A stretch of 64,000 nt of DNA from Diphasiastrum complanatum (GCA_029204225.1 CM055097.1:7769676-7833675), one strand, 5' to 3'. Shown: positions 1 through 12,318, numbered from the stretch's first letter. Made by a program: numbers and translations. Notes: a model not told the origin generated them from the sequence alone.

Positions 1-545
1 AGCTCTGAAGGAGTCATCTCACAAAGATTCTCTTCGAAAACACCCCACTATGATGTATCTATAAACTCTTTCATTATCATACCAAACATCATTAGCAATG
101 CTGCAATGGCACTGCTGAGGACGACGAAATGGCTCGAGCTTCCCAGTTGTTATAGATGCCTAAAGTGCTTCACCGCTGTACTTCAGTTCATGCACTTGAG
201 CTCAAAAGCTCAAATTACTATTGTACAGGCTATCTCTTAGCTCTTGCCTTTGAGATGTTTGCAGTCATATTGAAAATCCATCTTCTGCATGTCTTCTTTC
301 CAGAAATTGCTGCAGTTGTCCACGGAAAGCAACACATCAAGTACTGATCAGTAACACAGACAGGTGCATAATTGATCAGACCGAAAGTGTGAGGGGAAAA
401 GAAGGGAGCGGTATTCAAGAAAAGGAGGAGCACTAAACAGGGAAAAACCAAGAAAGCACGAAACCAATACTCGAAAAATTCACAAGATTCATACCAAGAA
501 TCAGCAACAAAGATCAAGACAAGACATACACAAGAAAATGCTTAC

Positions 546-618
546 CATTAAAGTACACAATGCGGTCGTCCTTCACCTCGACATCAGCTTTGCCATCGCC
601 ATCGCCCGCTGCCTCGCG
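546..618 (-). CDS. Single internal exon of an unidentified gene running off the left edge
   Basis: Read on the minus strand, a pyrimidine-rich tract ending GCTGCGCAG is followed by 73 nt that are clearly richer in GC than the surroundings, then by the donor AATG/GTAAGC. The exon reads in one open frame as REAAGDGDGKADVEVKDD followed by RIVYFN, an acidic then mixed peptide that looks like real protein. There is no in-frame start, so this is an internal exon. The next exon should lie at lower coordinates. A possible continuation around 262-330 on the minus strand (reading EDMQKMDFQYDCKHLK in one frame) lacks a convincing acceptor that keeps phase. I do not recognise the protein. Confidence 0.5.
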
Positions 619-714
619 CTGCGCAGCACGAGAAAGAAACACACACAAAAATTAGAAACTTAACCAAAGATTAATTATCTTAATGAACCCTAGTTAGCCA
701 CTAATCACCGAGAT

Positions 715-835
715 TAAGGCAACTTTTTGAACTCCCCACCCAGCCACCGGCTACCCCGGTGGTTGCAGTTATACTCGAACCTCTCGGCTGAGGGAAACCA
801 GCTGGAGCCGGTTAATAGAGGGATGAATACCGGTG
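715..835 (-). repeat. Possible tRNA-derived SINE-like sequence
   Basis: On the minus strand an A-box-like GGCTCCAGCTGGTT is followed about 20 nt later by a B-box-like AGGTTCGAGT, the arrangement of a degenerate tRNA promoter. The block is GC-rich (several CCGGT/ACCGG words) inside AT-rich DNA. It resembles the better supported SINE at 62910-62994 only in these boxes. I found no target-site duplication, so this could be chance. Confidence 0.25.
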
Positions 836-2090
836 GAGCCGGTTACACTAAGGAGGAAAAGGCAAAGAGTGTTGTGAAGGCTTTTGTTCCTTGGAAGGAG
901 AGTTGGTGGGGCATGGGAAATATATTAAGTTGGCATGTAAACATAATTTTTTTTTTAGACAATTGATTCCCGAGAATCTCAAGCACTCTAGGAACATGGA
1001 TGCATGGCATGTGTCTTGAAAAGATTGGCCACATCTAGAAATGGTGAGTCTAGCGGCCACAACTCCGTTGTGCAAATTATCATTCAAAGAGAAGGAGAGA
1101 GGGAAATATTCGATTTCAACACCCGCATAGGGGTTCAACACCTACACAAGGTGTTGAAATTATGGGCATTCTTCTACAATAGGTTTTGTGCCTGTTGTGC
1201 ACCTATTTGGAAATACCCACCTCCGCCATGATCCATCGCCATGCAACCATGGTGCCCAACCATCACCCATCAAAATACCACAGCTCACTCCTTGCGCCTC
1301 CTTCTGTCCTAGCTCCGGTACTAGGTAGAGTCCACGAAGGCCTCACTCTGACTTGTGCTACCCTTTTTTTTTTCTCTATACATTGTGATGATGTTGACAA
1401 TCATGAGTCTCTTGAATGATATGCAATGTAGTATTACACAGTATGTTAGATGCTTTCGATATGGGGTCTTTCAAGTTGTCATTGAATTTATCTGAGATAG
1501 TATTGTAGTGGATATCGATAGCATATTTGTATATGTTATGTGGTTCCTATATTCTCAAATTTGTTCGATGGTTTGTACGACAACAATCAATCAAAGTTGT
1601 CAACTCTGTGCCCATTGTAATATACAAGTCTAGTATTTATGGTGTCTTGCATTGTGCACATTCTTTAAGTTGTATATGAAATGCATTCGATCAAATATTG
1701 AGATTATGTACAAAAACTAATTATATACAAAAATGCAGGAAAAAAAAAACATCAAATAAGGGTCTTCATATTTAAATTTGGGCTATTGTCATCAACATGT
1801 AGATGAGCATACATGCCTAGAACACATTAACTAAAGTGATATTTTGAGTCAACAACAAGACTTGGGTATTCAAATTTTGGACTATTGCCATCAACATCTA
1901 CAATAAAATCCATGCCTAGGATATGTTAACTCAAATGATAGTCTGAATCAACAAAATAGGTGCTTAGAACATGTAACTCACGTGATATTTCCATCTTGAC
2001 AAGCAAGGTTTATTGTCCTAGGTGAAAATGTACTTGAAGAGTATTGCTGGTAAGTTTTGTAGGGCTTCTAATTTTTGTAAAGACAATGAA
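836..2090. other. Intergenic, nothing recognised
   Basis: AT-rich DNA with only short open frames that lack splice context or family resemblance. A weak, diverged direct repeat of about 100 bp can be seen at 1755-1960 (two copies containing 'attgtcatcaacat' or 'attgccatcaacat' and 'catgcctag'). Confidence 0.5.
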
Positions 2091-2318
2091 GCTATGGATA
2101 GAGATGTAAATGCGCAAACAAAGTATTCTTTTGCAATTAAAAAAAGTTAACATAATATCATGGACTAAGGATATTATGGCTTGTCTTCTTGTCGAGTCTC
2201 AGTAGCTATGGATAGAAATGTAAATGCGCAAATAAAGTATTCTTTTGCAATTAAAAAAAGTTAACATAATATCATGGACTAAGTATATTATGGCAAGTCT
2301 TCTTGTCGAGTCGCGGTA
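2091..2318. repeat. Tandem repeat, two 114-bp copies
   Basis: Copies at 2091-2204 and 2205-2318 both begin GCTATGGATAGA and both contain a long shared core with an A-rich run and CATAATATCATGGACTAAG. They differ at a handful of positions, so this is a recent tandem duplication in non-coding DNA. Confidence 0.85.
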
Positions 2319-4170
2319 GTGGCGAGACATGAAGACAAGTCATTATATATCCTTACCATGGGCCTCCAAACACCCATCGTCATACATAATGCATGTCACG
2401 AGGATTTAAATAAGTTATGGACCTATTTTCAAGATTCTATCAATGATTCCTTCCACGAGAGCTACGTATTTTTCAACATTCCATTCTTGAATCTGGTGTA
2501 TTTTCAGAGTTCCATCCATGAAGACTTTCTATTTTGAGGGCTAAAATTTATAGCCAATATTATTGTAAACAAAAATGAGGTCCCATTATTATGCCCTAGT
2601 AGTGGCACACAATATGAGACAATAAGAGATAATATGTGAGAACATCCAAAAACGTGCTTAGAACATGCGAAGGTTGAAAATGTTCCCCTAAAGCACACAA
2701 GGGATGATACTAAGCCGATCCTAGCGCTCAGGTTCAATGTTATTAAAATAAATAAAGCTCTTTCTATCAATTTTATAGCTAAAATCACTTTGCTTACTTG
2801 TCCAACTTTTCCAAGCATACATCATCCAATCATTATATGAGAAATCACATGTATCTTCTTTGGATGCTTATAAACAATGATGTGTTAAAACCTATATTAG
2901 TGCCACTAACAAATATGAATGTGTTTTTCAGGAGGTCCACCCATACTAAGAGCTCCTACGAGAAATTTGGCAAGTCTGGTAAAACAACAATCGTGAGCAT
3001 TGGTAATCCATCTAAATGAACCCTTGTGGGCCTTATATGTGCAGAGGAGGTATGGTAGAGAATCATTCCCCGAGAAGGTTTTCTGATAATATCTTAGTAG
3101 TAGTGTTTGCTGGGGAAGTGTGAGAAGTTCCCTCTTTGCATGCACTATTGATAACAATAGGCGAACACAATAATGAGGTTAAATTTAGAGCTACATGCGC
3201 GAGACTTGAGATGGCTATAGGTTGATGCTAGAGAGTTGGGATAGATCTTCTTTTTTAAAGTCACTGGTAGTGGGTCAAAACAAATTAATAAATCAACATT
3301 AGTATTTTCATGTAGTATCATAAAATATAGTTTCAAGAATTTAACATCTCTGCTTACAATGCCAAACTAGTAGAAAGATCATATACTTTGTAAGCTTTGC
3401 GTCTAGTAGGAAAGCCAATGAAGATACATATGGTAGAAGTTACATGTAACTTGTTTTTAATTTCTTGAGGCACTTGTACATAGCATACAAAGCTAAATAA
3501 TTTCAAATGGCTATATAATAGGTTTGAATACAAGATTCAAGCCTAATATTAACATAAATACAAAATTTACAAGTGAATTGACTAAAGGATGAGGACTGCT
3601 TCAATTGGATGTGTTTAAAAACATAAAATAATAATCATGAGTTGTCATATGTTGTGATGTTACATTGTCCAAGTACCAACATTGGTTGTCTAGTACTTTC
3701 TTTGTATCCACAATGAATAGGTTTGGTCCTTTCTTTTCTTCTTGTGAATTATGTACCTCAACTGTATTGTTCTATGTTGATTTTGTTTGGACTCATTGTC
3801 TATTCTACAGTTTTTGATATCATGGTTGGTTCTCTTGCAATACTTGCAAAAAAGTTTGGTTTTCTATTTTATCACAAAGGTCCCGCCTTTGATTGTTGGA
3901 AATCAGAAGTAGCTTGAGTCTTAGACTTTTTTTTCTACTTTTTCTTAGAGAATCAAACTAACGACTCATCTTTGATAGATAAATATGAAAAAAAAATGCT
4001 CATTTCTTCTTGGAGAAGAATGGATGTGACATTATAGAGTGTTAGTCCAGCTTGTGTACTGATAACCATTATAAAATGCTCGTATAAAGCGTGATAATAA
4101 GATCATTACTGCATCACTGTGACCTAAAATTACATGAACAAGAACAATAATAGAGTCTGTAAAACCTTAT
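2319..4170. other. AT-rich intergenic DNA, nothing firm
   Basis: No open frame with family resemblance and no terminal repeats found. It lies directly left of a primer-binding site (4171-4183), so part may be the decayed interior of the minus-strand LTR element inferred there. No gag or pol motif is legible. Confidence 0.4.
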
Positions 4171-4270
4171 AGCTCTGATACCATGCTGGAAAGTGTGAAA
4201 AGATGCAACTGACTTGAAAGTTCAAGTTGCCTTCAGGATCTTGTAACTTGAGATCAACTAATTGAATAAA
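4171..4270 (-). mobile_element. LTR retrotransposon remnant: primer-binding site and LTR end
   Basis: Plus-strand AGCTCTGATACCA (4171-4183) is the complement of TGGTATCAGAGCT, the initiator-Met-tRNA primer-binding site common in plant LTR retrotransposons. It is followed at once by TGCTGGAAAGTG, the complement of an LTR end. The LTR therefore extends right from 4184 in minus orientation. The sequence to about 4260, including GCCTTCAGGATCTTGTAA, recurs inverted at 12150-12235. The far end of the LTR was not located. Confidence 0.55.
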
Positions 4271-5501
4271 TTTACAATATAATTGACAAGTGTCTATGAC
4301 ATCCATGCTTACGATTCATCTAAGGTGTCTATGACAACCATGAAATTGTAACTAGTAATATGTAGTTAACTTTTGCTAAAAGTAGCATAAACATAGGTGA
4401 GGTTCATGCATTTAAAGATAGAACATATCGTATTTCATCAACTACATCATTCATGAAATTAAGATGTATAAGAATCACTCTGACATCCATGGATTAAAAC
4501 TAGTTAGTTGCTTTATTGATTGAACGAGATTACATGACAACAGTGCATTAGAAGAAAGATGTGCTCAGGGGTGATGCTCTTCTGATCCTGCTACCTTATC
4601 TATCTCCTTTTTTTTATTGTTATGATCTCTTTATGTACACATTAGATGATGGACTATGTACACTAATTATTTCTAATCTTAAATGGTGTTGAATTGCTTA
4701 CCAATCATTGAGAAATAAGTCACCATTATAACAATTTTAAACTACTAAAGTGTGGCTTGAAAAATATTTCAACTTCGTCTCAAATATGTGTTAGGTGACG
4801 AGTCAAGGTCAACTCGAATATGCATTAGGTTTGACTAGAATATCCATTGGATCGAGTCAAATATCTATCAGGTCAAATCAAGGGTTGACTTCAAGTGTTG
4901 TTGGAACTCTATTTTGATTTTCAGCTCAAAATTGCAAGTCTGTAGATCGTGAGAAAACCAGTGTATGAAGAATAAGGTAACAACTTGAGAATTGTTGGAA
5001 GGAGACCATACACCAACATGGAGCACCATTAGTGTAAAGCAAAGATGCTCCCTTTTACCTACTTGATTGGGTTTGTACATTGATGAGTTAGAGAACGTTA
5101 TTTAGCGGCTGCAAGACCTAAGCTTTTCTATATATACCATATTGTCAACAATAGCCCTCTATGAGATAATTTGCTTTGTACGTTGATGAGCTTGAGATTG
5201 GATGGAAGTTTGGTTAGTAGCCTTGAAGATATCATGACTATCATTATGTTGATGATATAGTTCTAGTCTCTATTGGGGATCGGGGACACTTGGAAATTCC
5301 TTGACGAAAAATGCTTGCCTCCCTAGGAAGAGATGATGAGATTCTTGCTTTAAAAATCAATCTGATTGTTTTTGGTGATTCCATTATTGCAAGTACATTC
5401 ATTACCATTGTTTTAACTTCTATCATATCCCATTGATTTGTTGGCATTCATCATTGGAATTAGATGATTTTAATCTAGAGAAGTATGAAGAAAACATGAA
5501 C
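4271..5501. other. Intergenic, probably decayed LTR-element sequence
   Basis: AT-rich with no coding potential I can support. The left part is probably the rest of the LTR that begins at 4184. The stretch 4795-4880 contains loosely repeated GGTCAAGT/CGAATAT words. Confidence 0.35.
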
Positions 5502-6152
5502 TGTGAAAGATTCAACTAGTTTTCATCACATTTTGCAATATTTCCATATTTGGCATATTGAGGCCAAAACTTGTTTTAGACTTAGAGGTTGACTTTTCAA
5601 AGTTCATTAGTCTAAATTTCATTTGAATAAACACTTTTTGAAAGTGTGGGAAAGATAGAATGCGAGTTTGAGTAGATTCAATTTGAATAAGTTGGGTACA
5701 TTGAATCTAGACCCAAAATTGGTAGGGTTAGCATTTTGGTGGGAAAGCCAAGTGGCCAAATAGGGTTTGGACCTGCTATAAAAGGATGTAACTCGTGGAG
5801 AGAGTCATCTTCTCTCTTCTCTATCTCATTTCATGCTTATACAGGGTTCTCTTGGGTTCTACTATCCATTGGTGCACTATCTTGGTGATTGCTTGAAATT
5901 CTATGTGTAGAATGATCTATATTTGCTATTTTTGGATCCACACGTGTGAAATACAATAGCTTGCTGGTTTTGTACAGACAGCAACAGTACATAATCATTT
6001 CATTCAAGTTTGATCAAGTTCTATTAGTGTTTGCATCTCAAATTGTGTGTAGATGCTGATTTTTTTACATTGGTGAAATTGGTAGTGTATTTCTCTTTCT
6101 AACCAAAGATCATTCAAGTAGATTGGATCTTAAGGATCTGAAATCTTTCACA
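5502..6152 (+). mobile_element. Solo LTR with intact 5-bp target-site duplication
   Basis: The element starts TGTGAAAGATT and ends AATCTTTCACA, a perfect 11-bp terminal inverted repeat with TG...CA ends. It is flanked by the identical pentamer TGAAC at 5497-5501 and 6153-6157. Inside, TATAAAAGG at 5777 is an LTR promoter TATA box, followed by a pyrimidine-rich stretch typical of an R/U5 region. There is no internal domain, so this is a solo LTR left by recombination between two LTRs. The strand follows from the TATA box. Length is 651 bp. Confidence 0.92.
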
Positions 6153-6274
6153 TGAACTACACATTCATCATTGATTCCTGAATAAAAGGTATCTTTTTCT
6201 TCAATATTATGCATGAGCAATCAAGCACTCACTAAGTTTTATATACGTTGTAGCACAATTATCTTGTTATAATT

Positions 6275-6398
<124 letters not shown>

Positions 6399-6743
6399 GG
6401 ATGCTTCTATGTTTATACTTGCCTTGCTTTGCTATTAAACAAGTGGACAACAGACGCACCATCGCCTCCTCAAAAACACAAGGTTATAATTCAAAGTGAC
6501 CCTCTCATGCATAAATGGTCATTTTTTAACTAAAGGGTTTTTCTGTCTTTGATTTGTTTTTTTTTTTTAATTGCTTTACAAAATTTCAAACTCAAATCCT
6601 AACTGGAGGAAAATTAATTTTCCCTCCCTCATTAGCTTTCGAGAAACTACTCTACATAACACTATAAAAGCTTGTAGTTTTGAGGATCCTCCGTCACATC
6701 ACTCTGAAGAGTTTGCTTGTTTCTCACATATAGCAAGAGCGCC

Positions 6744-8064
6744 CTACCAGTTCCAGATTCGACAACATACTATCATAAGGTAAGCAACTCTCCATTACTT
6801 TGGCATTCCAATGCATTTTCTATGCTTCTGGGTTTCGATCATACTTTTTTGTTTAACCATTGGCTATGGCTAAATCATGCTCATAACATAATGCTTTGTA
6901 TGAGTCTTTTTTGGTATATGGATATAAGTCCAGCGATGGACAGTTCCAATGCATCATTGTGTAGATTGAACAGGTGTTTTCTGCCTGTCAGCAATGAACT
7001 TCATGTGCTCTACTACATCGCTTCAGATTGGTTTAGTAGGCAGCGATTGTTTACTTGCCATCTTTTCATATGTATGAATGCCTCTTCACTTGTAGAGGGC
7101 AGCGATGCTTATGGACAACAATGATGGACAACTAGCATGATATCTTCACTTTTGATAATGGTTTTGCAAGATAGATGGGCTCTTTGTCCAAGTGATGGAC
7201 AACAAGCTCCATCCTTTTTTCTTTTTTTTTTGGACACTATAAATGAAAATACACACTACTGCCTAGCGATGGACAATAGGTTCATCCACATTGTTTTTCT
7301 CTGAAGGTTTAATGGTTCGTAGGCTTGTTGTCCAGCGATGGATAGAAAACATATATCTTCTTTTAATAATGGTTGTTCCTCACTCTCATACCTTCTATTA
7401 TACCTTCTACCAGTTCCAGATTCGACAACATACTATCATAAGGTAAGCAACTCTCCATTACTTTGGCATTCCAATGCATTTTCTATGCTTCTGGGTTTCG
7501 ATCATACTTTTTTGTTTAACCATTGGCTATGGCTAAATCATGCTCATAACATAATGCTTTGTATGAGTCTTTTTTGGTATATGGATATAAGTCCAGCGAT
7601 GGACAGTTCCAATGCATCATTGTGTAGATTGAACAGGTGTTTTCTGCCTGTCAGCAATGAACTTCATGTGCTCTACTACATCGCTTCAGATTGGTTTAGT
7701 AGGCAGCGATTGTTTACTTGCCATCTTTTCATATGTATGAATGCCTCTTCACTTGTAGAGGGCAGCGATGCTTATGGACAACAATGATGGACAACTAGCA
7801 TGATATCTTCACTTTTGATAATGGTTTTGCAAGATAGATGGGCTCTTTGTCCAAGTGATGGACAACAAGCTCCATCCTTTTTTCTTTTTTTTTTGGACAC
7901 TATAAATGAAAATACACACTACTGCCTAGCGATGGACAATAGGTTCATCCACATTGTTTTTCTCTGAAGGTTTAATGGTTCGTAGGCTTGTTGTCCAGCG
8001 ATGGATAGAAAACATATATCTTCTTTTAATAATGGTTGTTCCTCACTCTCATACCTTCTATTAT
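6744..8064. repeat. Tandem duplication, two 663-bp copies
   Basis: Positions 6744-7401 and 7407-8064 match with a constant 663-bp offset and no difference that I noticed, so the duplication is recent or recently homogenised. Each unit carries several copies of a short motif, AGCGATGGACA or close variants (GCGATGGATAG, TGATGGACAAC), about 60-250 bp apart. A further variant (AGCAATGGATAG) lies just past the second unit. Open frames of 135-149 aa cover part of each copy because the copies are identical; they look like nothing known and I do not call them genes. Confidence 0.93.
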
Positions 8065-8447
8065 CCAGCAATGGATAGAAGGAATTTTGATGGCTCACCT
8101 CTAAAAATTTGGCTTTACTTTATGTTCTTACAATGAACTAATAGTCTCAAATGATGTTTTTTACATTTCCAAGTCTCACTATACGATACTAAACTGTTAA
8201 TCGGTGCATGTGATAATGTAGCGTTATCTCTTACTACGGCCTATTACCTTCTACATTATGGTTCATACTCGAACCAAGCATTATCGTACTCAAAACAAAG
8301 GTATGTTACTGATTGAAAAAACAAGATGATTTAACACACTTCGTTTACTTTATCTAAATGTTTTCTACTCTTAAACGTAGCTATGGACTAAACAGACTAT
8401 TTTCTTGTCATTATGATGTAAGGAGAAAACCTTTTACGGAAAAACAA
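8065..8447. other. Linker before the unassigned coding region, nothing recognised
   Basis: AT-rich with no open frame worth calling. It may be the leader or promoter of the decayed gene that follows, since a candidate first exon lies at 8448-8489. Confidence 0.35.
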
Positions 8448-11400
8448 TGATGGCAGCCTCTCAAGAAGCCTCATCTATGAACATTCAGGTATGACTTCTT
8501 GTTATCAATTCGTATATGAATTCTACGATGCGCACGAACAATAATGGGTTAAGTACTTCCTTATACCTTGACATCAATGCGTCATACTCTCTCTTTTTCA
8601 AAAGAAACGACTTAAGAAAAAGATAATACTTTTCAAAAAAAAAAATTGACTGAATGATTCTTAAGAAATCCTTGTCAAAAACCTAACAGTAGGGACTCCA
8701 ATAAAACGGCCTTAGACAGCATGGAAATGCATAAGCTACGTAGTTTTTACGAAAGGGTTAGAATGACACGGATCTGCCCTAATACCTAGTAAAAATATTG
8801 GAAATCTCTTACTAATAACTGATCATGTCTATCTGACACGGTGTCCATATACCATGGTTGCTATATGATCCATGTATAACAATCTTGGCAATATGTGCCG
8901 TTTTGTTTTGGGGGATGGTTGCAGGACATCTTGAAAGCGGTTATGCTTTATGGTGTTTTTTAGTACTTTACTTTTCTTTTCAACTATATTCCACCGTGTT
9001 GGTTAATGAATAAAGGCTTCAAAAGGTTTCAGTCTTGCTTTGTCAAGAGAAACTAAGTGCAATTTTGTATCTCTCTCTATGCATCCTGGTGGTGTAAATT
9101 TGACTATTCCTTGATTGGGATAGTACTGAAACCTTTACCTTTTATCCGAATAAGCTAGCAAAAGTCTGCTCGAGATCCTTTCTCAAGACATATGCGACAT
9201 TGGTAACCTTTCTTCTTATGACTTCTACCAATCTAAAAGCTGTCAAGTCCCCTTTGTTCTAGGTAGAATTATTGAGTACAAATTCACTCTTACGTCTTAT
9301 AAACTTTGGAGTCTTTCTTCTGTCAATTTCCTTGCACCCATCCTTATCGATCTTTGGATCATGATGACTCATTTGACAGAAAAAGAAATACAAGTCTTCA
9401 AATTGGCCGCCATGCATAAAAGTCCTTCACTTGAGACCCCTATTTCTTTCGACATCATTATTCGTATGAACAAATTCAAACCCTCTTGCTGCCCTTCTGA
9501 GAAAACCTGGGCCAGAATTAGAGGCCACTTTGAGACCAGTTTTAATAGAATGAACCTACACCAAGCCAAAATTTGGAACTGGAAAAGACATTTTTTCAAG
9601 TATAGATGTGGTGAAAAATGCAAAAATAGCTCTTCCATCATTTGGTTTGACCATGCTATCTGGTTCATGATGAATAACCTATCCAAGTTTTTTTTTGGTG
9701 CCCTCCAAAATCAAATAAATGCATTATTCATGTGGCTTCATAAACTAGCTAGAGATGTAGTGAAATCACACCTTACTTTTCTCTTTTATTTACCAATACA
9801 TGTATAACAATCTTGGCAATATGTGCCATTTTGTTTTGGGGGATGGTGGCAGGACATCTTGAAAGCGGTTATGCTTTATGGTGTTTTTTAGTACTTTACT
9901 TTTCTTTTCAACTATATTCCACCATGTTGGTTAATGAATAAAGGCTTCAAAAGGTTTCAGTCTTGCTTTGTCAAGAGAAACTAAGTGCAATTTTGTATCT
10001 CTCTCTATGCATCCTGGTGGTGTAAATTTGACTATTCCTTGATTGGGATAGTACTGAAACCTTTACCTTTTATCCGAATAAGCTAGCAAAGGTCTGCTCG
10101 AGATCCTTTCTCAAGACATATGTGACATTGGTAACCTTTCTTCTTATGACTTCTGCCAATCTAAAAGCTATCAAGTCCCCTTTGTTCTAGGTAGAATTAT
10201 TGAGTACAAATTCACTCTTACGTCTTATAAACTTTGGAGTCTTTCTTCTGTCAATTTCCTTGCACCCATCCCTATCGATCTTTGGATCATGATGACTCAT
10301 TTGACAGAAAAAGAAATACAAGTCTTCAAATTGGCCGCCATGCATAAAAGTCCTTCACTTGAGACCCCTATTTCTTTCGACATCATTATTCGTATGAACA
10401 AATTCAAACCCTCTTGCTGCCTTTCTGAGCAAACCTGGGCCAGAATTAGAGGCCACTTTGAGACCAGTTTTAATAGAATGAACCTACACCAAGCCAGAAT
10501 TTGGAACTGGAAAAGACATTTTTTCAAGTATAGATGTGGTGAAAAATGCAAAAATAGCTCTTCCATCATTTGGTTTGACCATGCTATCTGGTTCATGATG
10601 AATAACCTATCCAAGTTTTTTTTTGGTACCCTCCAAAATCACATAAATGCATTATTCATGTGGCTTCATAAACCAGCTAGAGATGTAGTGAAATCACACC
10701 TTACTTTTCTCTTTATTTACCAATACATGATTGATGCTTCCATCAAACTTGCAAAAGATTCATCCGCCAAACTTCTTACACCTTTGGGAGATGCTGAAAA
10801 TATCCGAGAAATAGAATGCCTTCTAAAACAACCTAGCTTTTCTACCCTCCAAAATAAGTATTTCCAGAACTCAAATGAAAAAACTGACTTTTTCAATCTT
10901 AACAATCCAAACTCAGTCATCTCTGGATCAGGAGTAGGAAAGAAAAAGCGATTTTTAGATTTCAAAGGAAAGGAAGGACAAAGCAATGGCACCAAGGATG
11001 ATTTACCAATCAAAAAACTGTTAGAAGAAAAATTAATACTTTAGCAACCGACCGTCTCCAGCTTATCACTAGAAGTGACACATGGAGACTTTTTTTGCAT
11101 TTATGTTACCGTAATAGAGTTTTTGAGGCTATCCATGTGAAGCACTTTTATGCTCACGTTTTACGCAGACTTTTTGGTATTGTAGACGAACTCTTTCATG
11201 ATATCATCTTTGGCTGGTCGTACCTACCAAGTGTAAATGGTATTTCCCTTATGATGTTTTTTGCGAATTTGATATAGAAAACCTACATTCTTGTCTTTGT
11301 CTTACTTTCAAACGTTTCAAAAACTTTATCTCATAAAAATTTGGTAATGTCATATGCACAAAATGTAATATCGTTAAAAGTTCTTTCTTACAAAAATCAT

Positions 11401-11789
11401 TAGAAAAAGGTCTAAACCACATTGCTTCTGAACTTTATGACGGATGGTTCAGACTTATGAAACTGCTACCTTCCTATGCACTTTTAGACAAAACTAAAAA
11501 AATGAGGCATGCTGATGTTTGTAAAGATATTGCATTGAGCTATACAAGAAAGGGTAAATGGCTTCATGGGAATACTACTACTCGTACTAAGAATAGGATT
11601 GCCAATGATGAACTACAATGGCTTACCAACTTTCTCTACATAAATGGTATCGATAAAACACAACACAACCCCTATTTCATGTGTAAATTCTTTGCACGGA
11701 AGTTGGCCATACAAAGACTCAATAGTCCAGACTTTACTCCTTTTCCCAATGAACAATCTAACTCTGTGAGGATTCCCTTTCATATATAA
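8448..11789 (+). pseudogene. Decayed, unrecognised protein-coding region with internal duplication
   Basis: A candidate first exon (8448-8489) reads MMAASQEASSMNIQ and ends at a good donor, CAG/GTATGA. Long open stretches follow: about 9148-9807 and, in the downstream copy, about 10076-11044, which shares the frame that encodes MMTHLTEKEIQVFKLAAMHK and WNWKRHFFKYRCGEKCKN. Past 11040 the reading continues after a shift (IHVKHFYAHVLRRLFGIVDE), shifts again near 11235 (KWYFPYDVFCEF), passes one stop near 11329, and runs on to 11787 (ending NSVRIPFHI). A CxxC pair (VICTKCN) lies near 11350. The original protein must have been well over 600 residues. The phase-consistent continuation through two shifts and one stop argues for a real, now broken gene. 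I recognise no family; a DNA-transposon or virus-derived protein, or a captured host gene, are all possible. Confidence 0.5.
8874..10729. repeat. Tandem duplication, two 928-bp copies
   Basis: 8874-9801 and 9802-10729 match at a 928-bp offset with scattered point differences. The junction falls at the short shared word CATG in 'caatacatg/tataac'. The duplication copied the 3' part of an upstream non-coding piece plus about 650 bp of the unassigned coding region. The first coding copy is truncated at 9807; the second continues into the rest of the frame. Confidence 0.93.
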
Positions 11790-11879
11790 TGGACACTATT
11801 GGATTTATCTCCTCTACTTTCCTAAATCCCATGTTAATATAGTTCCATTCATTGTTGCATATTTACTTGCATTATCGCA

Positions 11880-12240
11880 CAACTCAACTACTAAAGACGA
11901 GTAAGTGAAGATGGCCGACATATCAGAGTTGGACAAACTATCGGGCAGACCCAACCTGGACGACATATCGAGAAGCCTGACTTATCGACTTCCTCACGCT
12001 CATCCTCTATACTACGTAACCAACTTGACAATGATAGCAGCCACGATCTTCTCCCTGACGGCACAACGGCTCGCGCCATCTATTGTACACTCATCCGCAT
12101 AAATTTAAATAACACATAGATCATTTAGTAAGTATGCAATTGATCCATGATCAAGAACACAGTACTGAATTACAAGATCCTGAAGGCAATGAAAACTTCT
12201 AAGTCAATTTCATATTTTCGTACTACTTTCCAACACTCCA
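11880..12240. mobile_element. LTR-like remnant
   Basis: The block around 11930-12060 is an inverted relative of 42275-42400 (shared words include TATCATTGTCAAG and AGTATAG on opposite strands). The adjacent 12150-12235 is an inverted relative of the LTR end at 4184-4260. It ends TTTCCAACA, a typical LTR terminus. These are probably degenerate Copia LTR pieces. The 65-aa open frame here is a by-product. Confidence 0.45.
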
Positions 12241-12318
12241 TATTAATTTAGAAACTCCAAACTCACTCTTGAAACAACCCTACAATCTCTCACACAGTGC
12301 TACTACTAGTTATAATAA

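Noticed and set aside
6717-7787. Two nearly identical 135-149-aa ORFs
   Set aside because: They arise from the 663-bp tandem duplication; composition and lack of any motif suggest non-coding sequence.
9369-9686. Minus-strand 105-aa ORF, repeated at 10297-10614
   Set aside because: Shadow of the plus-strand unknown coding region; the plus-strand frame continues far beyond it with a consistent phase.
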